From: Actinomycetes bacterium
GTDB taxonomy: Bacteria; Actinomycetota; Acidimicrobiia; Acidimicrobiales; Microtrichaceae
Length of the DNA: 7,555 bases
Assembly (NCBI GenBank): GCA_023389745.1
Contig: JAEWED010000258.1
Location: forward strand, 1 to 7,555
Reading direction: 5' to 3'
The position numbers and the translations under genes are program-made. Within the stretch, counting starts at the first letter, position 1, and every line of letters starts with the position of its first letter. Below, piece after piece: positions 1 to 6,008 of this stretch. The notes under the pieces are model-generated. The model made no database searches. It was given only the letters and a program-made list of their open reading frames with translations, and was not told the DNA's origin.

Positions 1-698
1 GAACGGACCCGGTCCCACGCGCGCTCGAACAGGCCCTTCTCGCCGGCGACGGCCTCGGGCTCCATGGAGTCCTTGCCGCCGTAGAAGAAGACGTCCTTGA
101 CCGTGTAGTCCGATGACGAGGTCTCCTGGCCGAAGACCGCTCCCTCGGCGACCGCTGCGTCCGCGGCGGCGACTGCCTCACCGCGCCGTGCGTCGGACTC
201 GGGCAGGATGCGCCAGCCGCCGAGATCTTCGTCGAGCTCGGGCTTGAGGTTCGGGACCAGGGTGACGACCTGGGTCAGCGAGCGGGGCACGAAGCCCTCG
301 CCCTCGGTCGCCTCGATGTCGGCGCGCACGTCCGGGTTGCGCTCCTCGTAGGACTCGAGCAGCTCGACCGGCGACGGCAGCTCACCCGCCTCGGGGTCGG
401 GGTTGGGCAGGTTGGCAAGCTGCGGCGTGACCGGCGTGGCGGTGCGATCGAAGTTGATCTCACGCTCCATCCAGCTGGGGTCCTCACCCCGCATGCCGAT
501 GCCGTAGATCCACCAGAAGATGCCCATCGAGAAGCACCAGCCGGTGAGGCCCGCCATGGCGATGAGGAAGCCGCCTCGGATACCGGTGTTGGTGGCGAGG
601 ATCAGGTAGACGGATCCGAAGAGGACCACGACGCCGACCAGCACGACGAGCACGCCGCGGATGGCCGGATCGAATGCGATTGCTGCGAGGAAGGGCAT
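1..698 (-). CDS. Membrane protein of unknown function, last gene seen of the Rieske/cyt b operon (3' end cut by window edge)
   Basis: The reading frame is open from an ATG at 698 to the left edge, giving 232 complete codons and no stop, so the C-terminus is missing. The start is supported by AGGAG at 705-709 with a 6-nt spacer. The N-terminus has two hydrophobic segments, about residues 14-36 and 42-68, the second rich in aromatics (FWWIYGIGMR). A long, acidic, soluble part follows; the second segment ends in GMRGED, and the visible part has no Cys-x2-Cys-His or other cofactor motif. The only cysteine is in the second membrane segment. The gene starts 17 nt after the diheme cytochrome c stop, so it is probably co-transcribed and translationally coupled. 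I do not recognise a family. By position it could be an accessory subunit or assembly factor of the reductase or of an oxidase encoded further left. Confident as a gene, not as to function. Confidence 0.75.
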   Translation of the reverse strand, partial: MPFLAAIAFDPAIRGVLVVLVGVVVLFGSVYLILATNTGIRGGFLIAMAGLTGWCFSMGIFWWIYGIGMRGEDPSWMEREINFDRTATPVTPQLANLPNPDPEAGELPSPVELLESYEERNPDVRADIEATEGEGFVPRSLTQVVTLVPNLKPELDEDLGGWRILPESDARRGEAVAAADAAVAEGAVFGQETSSSDYTVKDVFFYGGKDSMEPEAVAGEKGLFERAWDRVR

Positions 699-715
699 CA
701 CGAGCTCCTGGGCCG

Positions 716-1915
716 TCACTTCTCGCCGGAGAAGGTCGGGGAATCAACGGTCCCGGCAACCGGGGACTTGACGGTCGAGTCGTTCGACAGGTTGCGCTCG
801 TAGGTGACGATCGCCCACACCTGCACCGGACTCAGCATGCCGTTGGGCCCGAGGTCGGGAACCCCGGCATCGCTCTGACCGGTGTTCGGGTTCGCACCGA
901 AGGCCGGCATCTGCGGATTGCCCTGCTTGCGGGAGAAGTAGCCGGCGCCGGGCACCATGCCGTTCCACACCAGGTCGAAGTGCTGGGCCTCGGTGGCCTG
1001 GTTCTCGATGCCGGTCAGGTTCGGACCGAACGACCCCATCTCGAGGCGGTCGAAGGGCTGCCAGGCCTGCCCGTACGCGGCACCCGGGACGTGACAGCGA
1101 GCGCAGGAGTACGATCCCGCTGCCAGCTCCTGGTTGCTGAAGAGGATCTCGCCGAGCTTGATCTCGTCCTCGGTCGAGAGGCGGTTCGCCTCGAGCGGCA
1201 CGATCTCGCCCTCGTTGGACTTGTCGACCTCGAGCATGCGCTCGTAGAGCTCCGGGTCGATCGTCTTGACGAAGTCGTTCACCTGCGTGCGCATGTCCTC
1301 GGGGGTGAGCTGCACCGTCCACAGGTAGTCGATCAGGTTGTCGACCTGCTGGGTGGTGAGCGGGCCACCACCGGGTCCGCCCCACGCGGCCATCGGGGTG
1401 CCCGGACGGCCGTAGTCGAGGATGTAGCGCACACCCTCCTCGGAGTAGCGGTAGAGCACGTTGTTCAGTGCGGGCGCCGTCCAGGACACCTCGTCGACGA
1501 ACTGGCCGTTCTGGTCGTTGACGATGAACGTCGCCGAGCCGCCGCTGCCGCCGCCGCCGTGGCAGTTGATGCACTGGGCGCCGGTCTCGTAGAGCTCCTG
1601 GCCGCGCCGCACGAACGTCTCCTGGTACATCTCGACCGCGCCGTCCATCCGGCCGGGCTCGGCGAGCCAGTAGAGCGGCAGTGCGACGCCGATGATCGCC
1701 AGCAGACCGGCGGCCGAGTACAGCGCGAGGTTGAGCTTCTTGCCCTCGAGCTCGTCGTCGCTCAGGTAGGGCTTGCGGTTGGGGGCCAGCTCGATCTCGG
1801 AGCCCACCTCATCGGAACCGGCTCGGAGGTTGGCGATGAGCCACACCACGAAACCGATCACCACGACGGCGAGGACGACGAAGCCGATGGCTCGTTGGGT
1901 CGATGCGATGATCAT
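716..1915 (-). CDS. Membrane-anchored diheme cytochrome c subunit (QcrC-like role)
   Basis: This 399-aa protein has two N-terminal membrane spans (about residues 8-30 and 62-84) and then two cytochrome c domains. The first has C115-I-N-C118-H119 and a likely axial Met175 (GTPMAAWGG). The second has C271-A-R-C274-H275 and a likely axial Met336 (NPQMPAFG). It should pass electrons from the Rieske cluster to a terminal oxidase on the outer face of the membrane. Canonical actinobacterial QcrC also has two heme c domains, but with a signal peptide and a C-terminal anchor; here both anchors are N-terminal and about 30 residues separate them. The ATG at 1915 is the first possible start because an in-frame TAG directly precedes it; no good Shine-Dalgarno is visible. 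A Gly-rich patch directly follows heme 1 (CHGGGGSGG). The gene lies 121 nt after the Rieske gene and 17 nt before the next membrane protein gene. Confidence 0.93.
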   Translation of the reverse strand: MIIASTQRAIGFVVLAVVVIGFVVWLIANLRAGSDEVGSEIELAPNRKPYLSDDELEGKKLNLALYSAAGLLAIIGVALPLYWLAEPGRMDGAVEMYQETFVRRGQELYETGAQCINCHGGGGSGGSATFIVNDQNGQFVDEVSWTAPALNNVLYRYSEEGVRYILDYGRPGTPMAAWGGPGGGPLTTQQVDNLIDYLWTVQLTPEDMRTQVNDFVKTIDPELYERMLEVDKSNEGEIVPLEANRLSTEDEIKLGEILFSNQELAAGSYSCARCHVPGAAYGQAWQPFDRLEMGSFGPNLTGIENQATEAQHFDLVWNGMVPGAGYFSRKQGNPQMPAFGANPNTGQSDAGVPDLGPNGMLSPVQVWAIVTYERNLSNDSTVKSPVAGTVDSPTFSGEK

Positions 1916-2036
1916 CTACGTACTCGTGTGTCTCCCTCGGGTGACACGGTTGCCCATGTCACGAGTGCTGCTGAACGGGTGCTGCTGGAACGCTGTGCTG
2001 GAACGCTGGGTGGAGGTCTGCAGAAGGGGCCGGGTC
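1916..2036 (-). other. Spacer between Rieske and diheme cytochrome c genes, with competing inverted repeats and a degenerate tandem repeat
   Basis: This 121-nt gap is the longest inside the operon. It holds ACTCGTG (1922-1928) pairing with CACGAGT (1960-1966), GTGACA (1941-1946) pairing with TGTCAC (1957-1962), and GTGTC (1928-1932) pairing with GACAC (1943-1947). These pairings overlap and are partly exclusive of one another. Next to them, 1965-2007 has three degenerate copies of a unit resembling GTGCTGCTGGAACGCT. It could be an RNA processing or attenuation site that tunes cytochrome c relative to Rieske; no T-tract is seen, so a classical terminator is unlikely. The structures are seen in the sequence; the role is inferred. 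Confidence 0.4.
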
Positions 2037-2900
2037 TCAGTGACCGCCGCCGCCGCCGCCGATGCAGTGCGGACCCTCCGCCTCCTGACCGGTGGTGTTC
2101 ACGCCGATGGCCGGACCCTGGATGATCTGGCCGGTGTTCACCGTGAACACGCCACCGTTGATCTCCACGGCGAAGCGGTCCATGCCACGAGGTGCCGGGC
2201 CGCCCTTCTTCTCGCCGACCTGGTTGTACTGGGAGCCGTGGCACGGGCACTCGAACCACTGCGAGCTCTTGCACTCCGGCACGCGGCAGCCCAGGTGCGG
2301 GCACTTCTGGTACAGGGCCACGAGCCCGGCCTCCATGCCGGTGAGCTCCGAGGGCGAGTACACCGTCTTGGCCTTCGGCAGCGCCGCGGCCGGGTACTCG
2401 GTGATCCACATGCGACCCTCGGGCTTGTAGAGGAAGCCGTCGGCGGACTGGATGTCGGCGAGGACGTCGGAGACCTTTCCGACGCGGATCTTCGAGCCGA
2501 AGCCGCTCGAACCCGACGGCCACAGGAAGCCGACGATGGCGACACCGAAGACCGTGATGCCGAGGCCGAACAGGGCGAACACCGAGCGGTTCAGGAACTG
2601 ACGACGGGTCACGCCGTAGGTCTCGACGTCCGGCGGGGTCCAGGTGACCGGAGCGGCCGGGGTGGCGGGAGCGACGTCGGTCGAGGTGCGGGCGAGGACC
2701 GCAGCCTTCTCGACCTGCTTGCCCGTGGGAGCCGTCTCGCCGGACTTCGCCGCCTTGCGGGCGGTGCGGTCCTTCTTGACGGTCTCGGAGGCCAGGTCGC
2801 CGATCGCTGCGCCGGTGTCACGGCGACGCGCCGCGCCCAGCAGGGCGACCGCGGCGAGGACCACGACCAGAACGATGGCGACGACGATGAATCCGTTCAT
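2037..2900 (-). CDS. qcrA: Rieske [2Fe-2S] iron-sulfur protein of the cytochrome bc complex
   Basis: This 287-aa protein carries both Rieske boxes: C200-P-H202-L-G-C205 and C218-P-C220-H221-G-S. By family precedent C200, H202, C218 and H221 bind the cluster and C205/C220 form the disulfide. It takes one electron from menaquinol at the Qo site and passes it to cytochrome c on the outer face. There is a first membrane span at about residues 4-22, a basic Ala-rich cytoplasmic linker, then a twin-arginine motif T98-R-R-Q-F-L-N104 directly before a second span (about 106-127). Tat-dependent insertion of the last span is known for actinobacterial Rieske proteins; those have three spans, while only two are seen here. 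The ATG at 2900 has AAAGGA about 10 nt upstream and AGGTGA close to it. The C-terminus ends in an unusual P-H-C-I-Gly6-His tail. The gene follows the subunit IV gene by 31 nt. Confidence 0.95.
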   Translation of the reverse strand: MNGFIVVAIVLVVVLAAVALLGAARRRDTGAAIGDLASETVKKDRTARKAAKSGETAPTGKQVEKAAVLARTSTDVAPATPAAPVTWTPPDVETYGVTRRQFLNRSVFALFGLGITVFGVAIVGFLWPSGSSGFGSKIRVGKVSDVLADIQSADGFLYKPEGRMWITEYPAAALPKAKTVYSPSELTGMEAGLVALYQKCPHLGCRVPECKSSQWFECPCHGSQYNQVGEKKGGPAPRGMDRFAVEINGGVFTVNTGQIIQGPAIGVNTTGQEAEGPHCIGGGGGGH

Positions 2901-2931
2901 TTCACCTGTGTCCTTTCACGAGCTGCTGGCC

Positions 2932-3750
2932 TCACAGTTCCACGTACACGCCGTCCACCCACGGGAGGGTGAACAGGAAGCCGGGGCCACGGAAGAAGGT
3001 GCCGATCATGACGAGCACTGCCCAGAACATGAGGTGCACGGTCATCAGCGAGATCGCGAACTTGCGATCCTCGGGCTTGTTGGACGGGTTCTTGTCCATG
3101 TAGGGCGCCAGGATCAGCAGGAAGATGCCCATGCCCGGGATGGTCACACCGGCGACCATCGGGTGGAACATGGTCAGGAGCTCCTGCAGGCCCAGGAAGT
3201 ACCACGGCGCCTTCGACGGGTTCGGCGTCTGGTTGAAGTTCGCGAGCTCCATCAGCGGCGCGTTCACGATCCACGAGAAGATCAGCAGGAACGCCGTGCA
3301 CACGAGGGCGGCGACGAACTCGACCACGAGCAGGTGCGGCCACACGTGGACCTTGTCCTGCGGCTTGGCCTTGACGTCCTGGATCGAGCCGGACTTGACC
3401 ACCGTGAGCAGGCGCTGGGTGTGTCCACCCGGGCCGGCGGACAGCGGCGGGCCGCCCGCGGCGACGACCGCTCCCCCACCGGTGGCGGTGGCCACGGCGG
3501 TCGATGCACCGGCGCCCGCTGCGGGGGCATCGGCAGTGGCGGTCTCGCCGCCGGCCTTCTTCTTCGCAGCGGACGAGCGCGCGAGCAGGTGCGCGGGGAT
3601 TCGGCTGTCACCGCCGGACGCAGGCGCGTCAGCAGCAGGTGCGTCGGCCGCGGGCGCAGCCTCGGAGGCAGCCGCTTCGGACGACTTGGCGGCGGCCTTG
3701 TCCTTGGCAGCTTGTGCCCGCTTCAGGAGGTGCTCTGGTACCTCGGTCAT
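2932..3750 (-). CDS. Cytochrome b C-terminal half (subunit IV/PetD-like) with a long Ala/Pro-rich N-terminal extension
   Basis: The last ~135 of 272 residues form a three-span subunit IV-like core (spans about 138-160, 199-217 and 232-255). It supplies the Qo side of the quinol site, with the signature NPSKAPWYFLGLQELL (177-192). The usual PEWY tetrad reads A181-P-W-Y184 here. The preceding ~137 residues are low-complexity Ala/Pro/Gly/Lys sequence that should be cytoplasmic, and they contain two copies of a short motif, VPEHLLKRAQAAK (residue 4 on) and IPAHLLARSSAAK (residue 51 on). b6f subunit IV is typically about 160 aa, so the extension is unusual. It has no heme c motif, unlike the Firmicutes QcrC fusion. 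The ATG at 3750 has only a weak ribosome site, but the same N-terminal peptide begins the cytochrome c at 6061, which supports this start. The gene lies 73 nt after cytochrome b and 31 nt before Rieske. Confidence 0.9.
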   Translation of the reverse strand: MTEVPEHLLKRAQAAKDKAAAKSSEAAASEAAPAADAPAADAPASGGDSRIPAHLLARSSAAKKKAGGETATADAPAAGAGASTAVATATGGGAVVAAGGPPLSAGPGGHTQRLLTVVKSGSIQDVKAKPQDKVHVWPHLLVVEFVAALVCTAFLLIFSWIVNAPLMELANFNQTPNPSKAPWYFLGLQELLTMFHPMVAGVTIPGMGIFLLILAPYMDKNPSNKPEDRKFAISLMTVHLMFWAVLVMIGTFFRGPGFLFTLPWVDGVYVEL

Positions 3751-3823
3751 GGTTGCTCACTCACAGCTTCGGATCGAGCACCCCGTACGGATGCGATGAA
3801 CAGCGTGACAGACACGACAGGAC

Positions 3824-4609
3824 TCACAAGGGCCCCGAGATGCCGCCGTCCTTACGAACCCTCCAGAAGTGGATGGCCATGAAGATGACGGTGATGAACG
3901 GGAAGAACAACACGTGCAGCACGTACCAACGCAACAACGTGTTGGTACCGATCTCGGCGCCGCCGAGCAGCACGAAGCGGACCTGGTCACCGAAGACCGG
4001 TGTGTAGCCGATCATGTTGGTACCCACCGTCACCGCCCAGAGCGCCAGCTGGTCCCACGGGAGCAGGTAGCCGGTGAAGGACAGCAGCAGGGTGAGGGTG
4101 AGCAGGATCACGCCGATGACCCAGTTGAACTCACGAGGCGCCTTGTACGCGCCGTGGTAGAAGACCCGGGCCATGTGCAGGAACACCGAGATCACCATGA
4201 GGTGGGCGCCCCATCTGTGCATGTTCCTGACCAACAGGCCGAAGGTCACCGAAGTCTGCAGGGCGTAGATGTCCTCCCACGCCTGCGCCGCGGTCGGGCG
4301 GTAGAAGAACATCAAGAAGATGCCCGTCACCGTGAGGATGATGAACAGGAAGAAGCTGAGTCCGCCGAGGCAGAGCGTGTAGCTGACCTTCACCGCGTGC
4401 CGCTTCACCTTCACCGGGTGGAGGTGGTACAGCACCGAGTTCATGATCACGTAGGACCGGTTGCGGGGGCTGTCGGAGTAGCCCTTCCGGAAGATCGAAC
4501 CGGGGCGGAAGATCGAGTTCCAGGCCTGCGAGCTCTGGGTCTTCTCCCAGGTGTCGCTCAGCTTGTCCTGCATCTTCTGGCCCTTGGAGCCCTGCATCGT
4601 CTTGGCCAC
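3824..4609 (-). CDS. qcrB: Cytochrome b, N-terminal b6-type half, with a predicted covalent heme c(i) cysteine
   Basis: This 261-aa protein matches cytochrome b6 in length and layout, with four membrane spans after a ~70-residue cytoplasmic N-terminus. Heme ligands are clear: H131 and H145 (spacing 14, in NMHRWGAHLM and FLHMARVF) and H232 and H247 (spacing 15), as in b6. Also conserved are FYRPTAAQAW, TGYLLPWDQ and the C-terminal GISGPL. C80 in SYTLCLGGL aligns with Cys35 of plant b6 (FYCLGG) and with the corresponding Bacillus QcrB cysteine, which bind the extra heme c(n)/c(i) by a single thioether. The protein holds hemes bL and bH and the quinone reduction site. The C-terminal half is encoded by the next gene, so cytochrome b is split. 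The start is GTG at 4609, with AGGGA about 7 nt upstream; an in-frame ATG at 4597 is an alternative without a ribosome site. The gene follows the ferredoxin by 62 nt. Confidence 0.95.
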   Translation of the reverse strand: MAKTMQGSKGQKMQDKLSDTWEKTQSSQAWNSIFRPGSIFRKGYSDSPRNRSYVIMNSVLYHLHPVKVKRHAVKVSYTLCLGGLSFFLFIILTVTGIFLMFFYRPTAAQAWEDIYALQTSVTFGLLVRNMHRWGAHLMVISVFLHMARVFYHGAYKAPREFNWVIGVILLTLTLLLSFTGYLLPWDQLALWAVTVGTNMIGYTPVFGDQVRFVLLGGAEIGTNTLLRWYVLHVLFFPFITVIFMAIHFWRVRKDGGISGPL

Positions 4610-4671
4610 GGCTTATTCCCTACCCCTCTGCGCCATCGTGCGTCGAATCCGGGTGACTGCTTGGTCGGTCG

Positions 4672-5088
4672 TCATGCGAGGCGCATCCCGTAGCCGTACC
4701 CGTGGGAGCTGGTGCGCTGGTGCGGATCGCCCGCCGCGGCGGGATCGCCGATCTTGCCCAGGATGATCACGCCGGTCGGGCAGCGATCCACGCACAGCGC
4801 ACAACGGGTGCAGACGTCGTCGTCGATCAGGAACACGACGTTGTCGGTCGGGTCGACGCCGGGACGTTCGGTCCCCACTGCCTCGTCGATCGTCGACGGG
4901 CTGAGCATCCAGATGCACTTCCACGGACAGATGTCGACGCAGCCCTCGCACTGGATGCACTCGGACTGATCGATGTGGATGAACTGCTTCGGCTTGACCG
5001 CCTTGGCCAGGTAGTCCGCGTCGACCTCCATGAGGACGTAGTCGTCGCTGAACTCCGGCATCGGCGGGTTCGCATCGGTTGCTCCCAT
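4672..5088 (-). CDS. 2x[4Fe-4S] dicluster ferredoxin in the Rieske/cyt b operon
   Basis: This 138-aa soluble protein has two complete cluster motifs: C44-x2-C47-x2-C50-x3-C54-P and C93-x2-C96-x2-C99-x3-C103-P. It should carry two low-potential [4Fe-4S] clusters in the cytoplasm; no signal peptide or membrane span is visible. The spacing between the motifs (about 38 residues) is longer than in the small clostridial ferredoxins, and there is an extra C58 (CPWKCIW). A 40-residue N-terminal part and a Gly/Tyr-rich tail (GYGYGM) flank the core. The ATG at 5088 is supported by AGGAG with a 5-nt spacer. It sits between a membrane protein gene (15 nt before) and cytochrome b (62 nt after). A ferredoxin is not a standard subunit of bc1 or b6f, so it may deliver or accept electrons at this complex, or belong to another module carried along. 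The family is sure, the partner is inferred. Confidence 0.93.
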   Translation of the reverse strand: MGATDANPPMPEFSDDYVLMEVDADYLAKAVKPKQFIHIDQSECIQCEGCVDICPWKCIWMLSPSTIDEAVGTERPGVDPTDNVVFLIDDDVCTRCALCVDRCPTGVIILGKIGDPAAAGDPHQRTSSHGYGYGMRLA

Positions 5089-5103
5089 GGGAACTCCTCG
5101 GCC

Positions 5104-5568
5104 TCAGGCCCGCTTGACGAGCGGACGACCGTACGTCGAGGTCGGCTCGATGGCCTTGGCGGCCTTCGCCCGCTCTCCACGATTCTGCCACCAGGCCCAG
5201 ATCCACATCTGCAGGCCCAGGAAGACGACGTAGATCAGCGTGGCGATGATGTCGCGCACCGCACGGGCGTTGATCATGATCGGGAACCACGGCGTGTCGA
5301 GCGACGCGATGTCGAACGGCAGGGTGATCTGACCGCCGGGGCCGAACCAGATGAGGTCCGGGCGCCAGCCCAGCTCGGAGTCGGCCCAGGTGAGGAACTG
5401 GTGGGGCACGACGCCGTAGACCCAGAAGATGATGAAGAAGACGTAGGTGCCCGCGAGCATCGCCTCGCCCCAGGTCATCGGCGTCCCGACCGGCCGCTTC
5501 TTCGCGTACGGGAAGATCGGGGCGACCATCGCCACTGTCACCAGCAGCGTTGCTATGAATGCGACCAC
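5104..5568 (-). CDS. Membrane protein of unknown function, first gene of the Rieske/cyt b operon
   Basis: I chose the GTG at 5568 (154 aa) because AGGAGG lies at 5575-5580 with a 6-nt spacer and the first membrane span starts immediately. The frame stays open up to 5760, but that upstream part is non-hydrophobic and runs across a likely operator, so it is probably untranslated. Three hydrophobic segments are visible: about residues 2-20, 36-57 (AGTYVFFIIFWVYGVV) and 107-131 (Trp-rich, QMWIWAWW). The loop between the last two contains HQFLTWADSELGWRPD. The C-terminal tail is basic and probably cytoplasmic. There is no cofactor-binding motif and I do not recognise a family. It lies 15 nt before the ferredoxin gene, so co-translation is likely. 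Its place suggests a small accessory subunit, perhaps a docking site for the ferredoxin at the membrane; that is a guess. Confidence 0.75.
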   Translation of the reverse strand: MVAFIATLLVTVAMVAPIFPYAKKRPVGTPMTWGEAMLAGTYVFFIIFWVYGVVPHQFLTWADSELGWRPDLIWFGPGGQITLPFDIASLDTPWFPIMINARAVRDIIATLIYVVFLGLQMWIWAWWQNRGERAKAAKAIEPTSTYGRPLVKRA

Positions 5569-5710
5569 GGACGACCTCCTGTCGACCTCATCATGACCCC
5601 GGCGGCGGGGGCATCGCAGCGGTGCGAGTGAGCCGACCGGACCGGGTGACGAGCTGTGGATGATGAGTGATGCTGGCGGATCAACGGTGCCTCGACAGGT
5701 GTCGGGGTCA

Positions 5711-5728
5711 TTGTGAACGTTCTCACAA
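5711..5728. promoter_or_regulatory. CRP/FNR-family operator candidate, TTGTGA-N6-TCACAA
   Basis: Both half-sites are perfect: TTGTGA at 5711-5716 and TCACAA at 5723-5728, six bases apart. The core TGTGA-N6-TCACA is the consensus for CRP-family regulators, including actinobacterial cAMP-responsive ones such as GlxR of Corynebacterium, which is known to control respiratory genes including bc1 and oxidase operons. An overlapping 8-bp palindrome, GAACGTTC, lies at 5715-5722. The site centre is about 151 bp upstream of the GTG of the first minus-strand gene and about 340 bp from the plus-strand cytochrome c start, so control of the minus-strand operon is more likely. Activation or repression cannot be told without the transcription start. 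The site is seen directly; the regulator is inferred. Confidence 0.7.
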
Positions 5729-5802
5729 GTGTAGACCGCGCACTCGTGCTGGACGAACACGCGGGCTCACCGGTGAAGGGTGGTCTACCACGTGGCACCG
5801 AG

Positions 5803-5932
5803 GCCTGACACATCCGGGCGGCGGGGCCTGGCACATCCAGCCAGCGGGCCTGACACATCCGGGCGGCGGGGCCTGGCACATCCGGGCGGCGGGGCCTGGC
5901 ACATCCGAGCGGCGGGGCCTGGCACATCCGGG
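5803..5932. repeat. Six tandem 22-23 bp repeats, intergenic
   Basis: Units start at 5803, 5826, 5848, 5871, 5894 and 5917, a period of 23 bp with one 22-bp step; the last unit is cut short. The shared core is GCCTGRCACATCCGG followed by a GC-rich tail (GCGGCGGG). Units 1 and 3 have TGACAC and the others TGGCAC. Unit 2 has a diverged tail (CCAGCCAGCGG). A weak extra half-unit, GTGGCACCGAGG, sits just before at about 5792-5803. There are no unique spacers, so this is not a CRISPR array. It lies between the CRP-like site and the plus-strand leader. It may be a variable-number tandem repeat or a multi-copy protein binding site; the near 23-bp period puts units about two helical turns apart. Confidence 0.9.
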
Positions 5933-6008
5933 TCCCCCCGTCCGGTTCCTTCCTGGGGATCCACCCGCTCGGCTTGGTCGGCGTGCACCCTACGTGCCTA
6001 TTGTTGCC

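Noticed and set aside
674..3882. Long plus-strand open frames (674-2125, 1773-2972, 2644-3882)
   Set aside because: They lie antisense to clear cytochrome and Rieske genes. Their predicted proteins are Arg/Val/Leu/Gly-rich without domains, as expected for the complementary strand of GC-rich genes.
5569..5760. N-terminal extension of the first operon gene up to 5760
   Set aside because: The extension is not hydrophobic, covers the CRP-like palindrome, and lacks a ribosome site, while GTG 5568 has a perfect AGGAGG at 6-nt spacing.
5730..5789. GTAGACC/GGTCTAC inverted repeat as an operator or terminator
   Set aside because: Only 7 bp with a 44-nt gap and no other support; mentioned in the intergenic entry but not called as a site.
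5803..5932. CRISPR array
   Set aside because: Units follow each other directly with a 22-23 bp period and no unique spacers; no cas genes are near.
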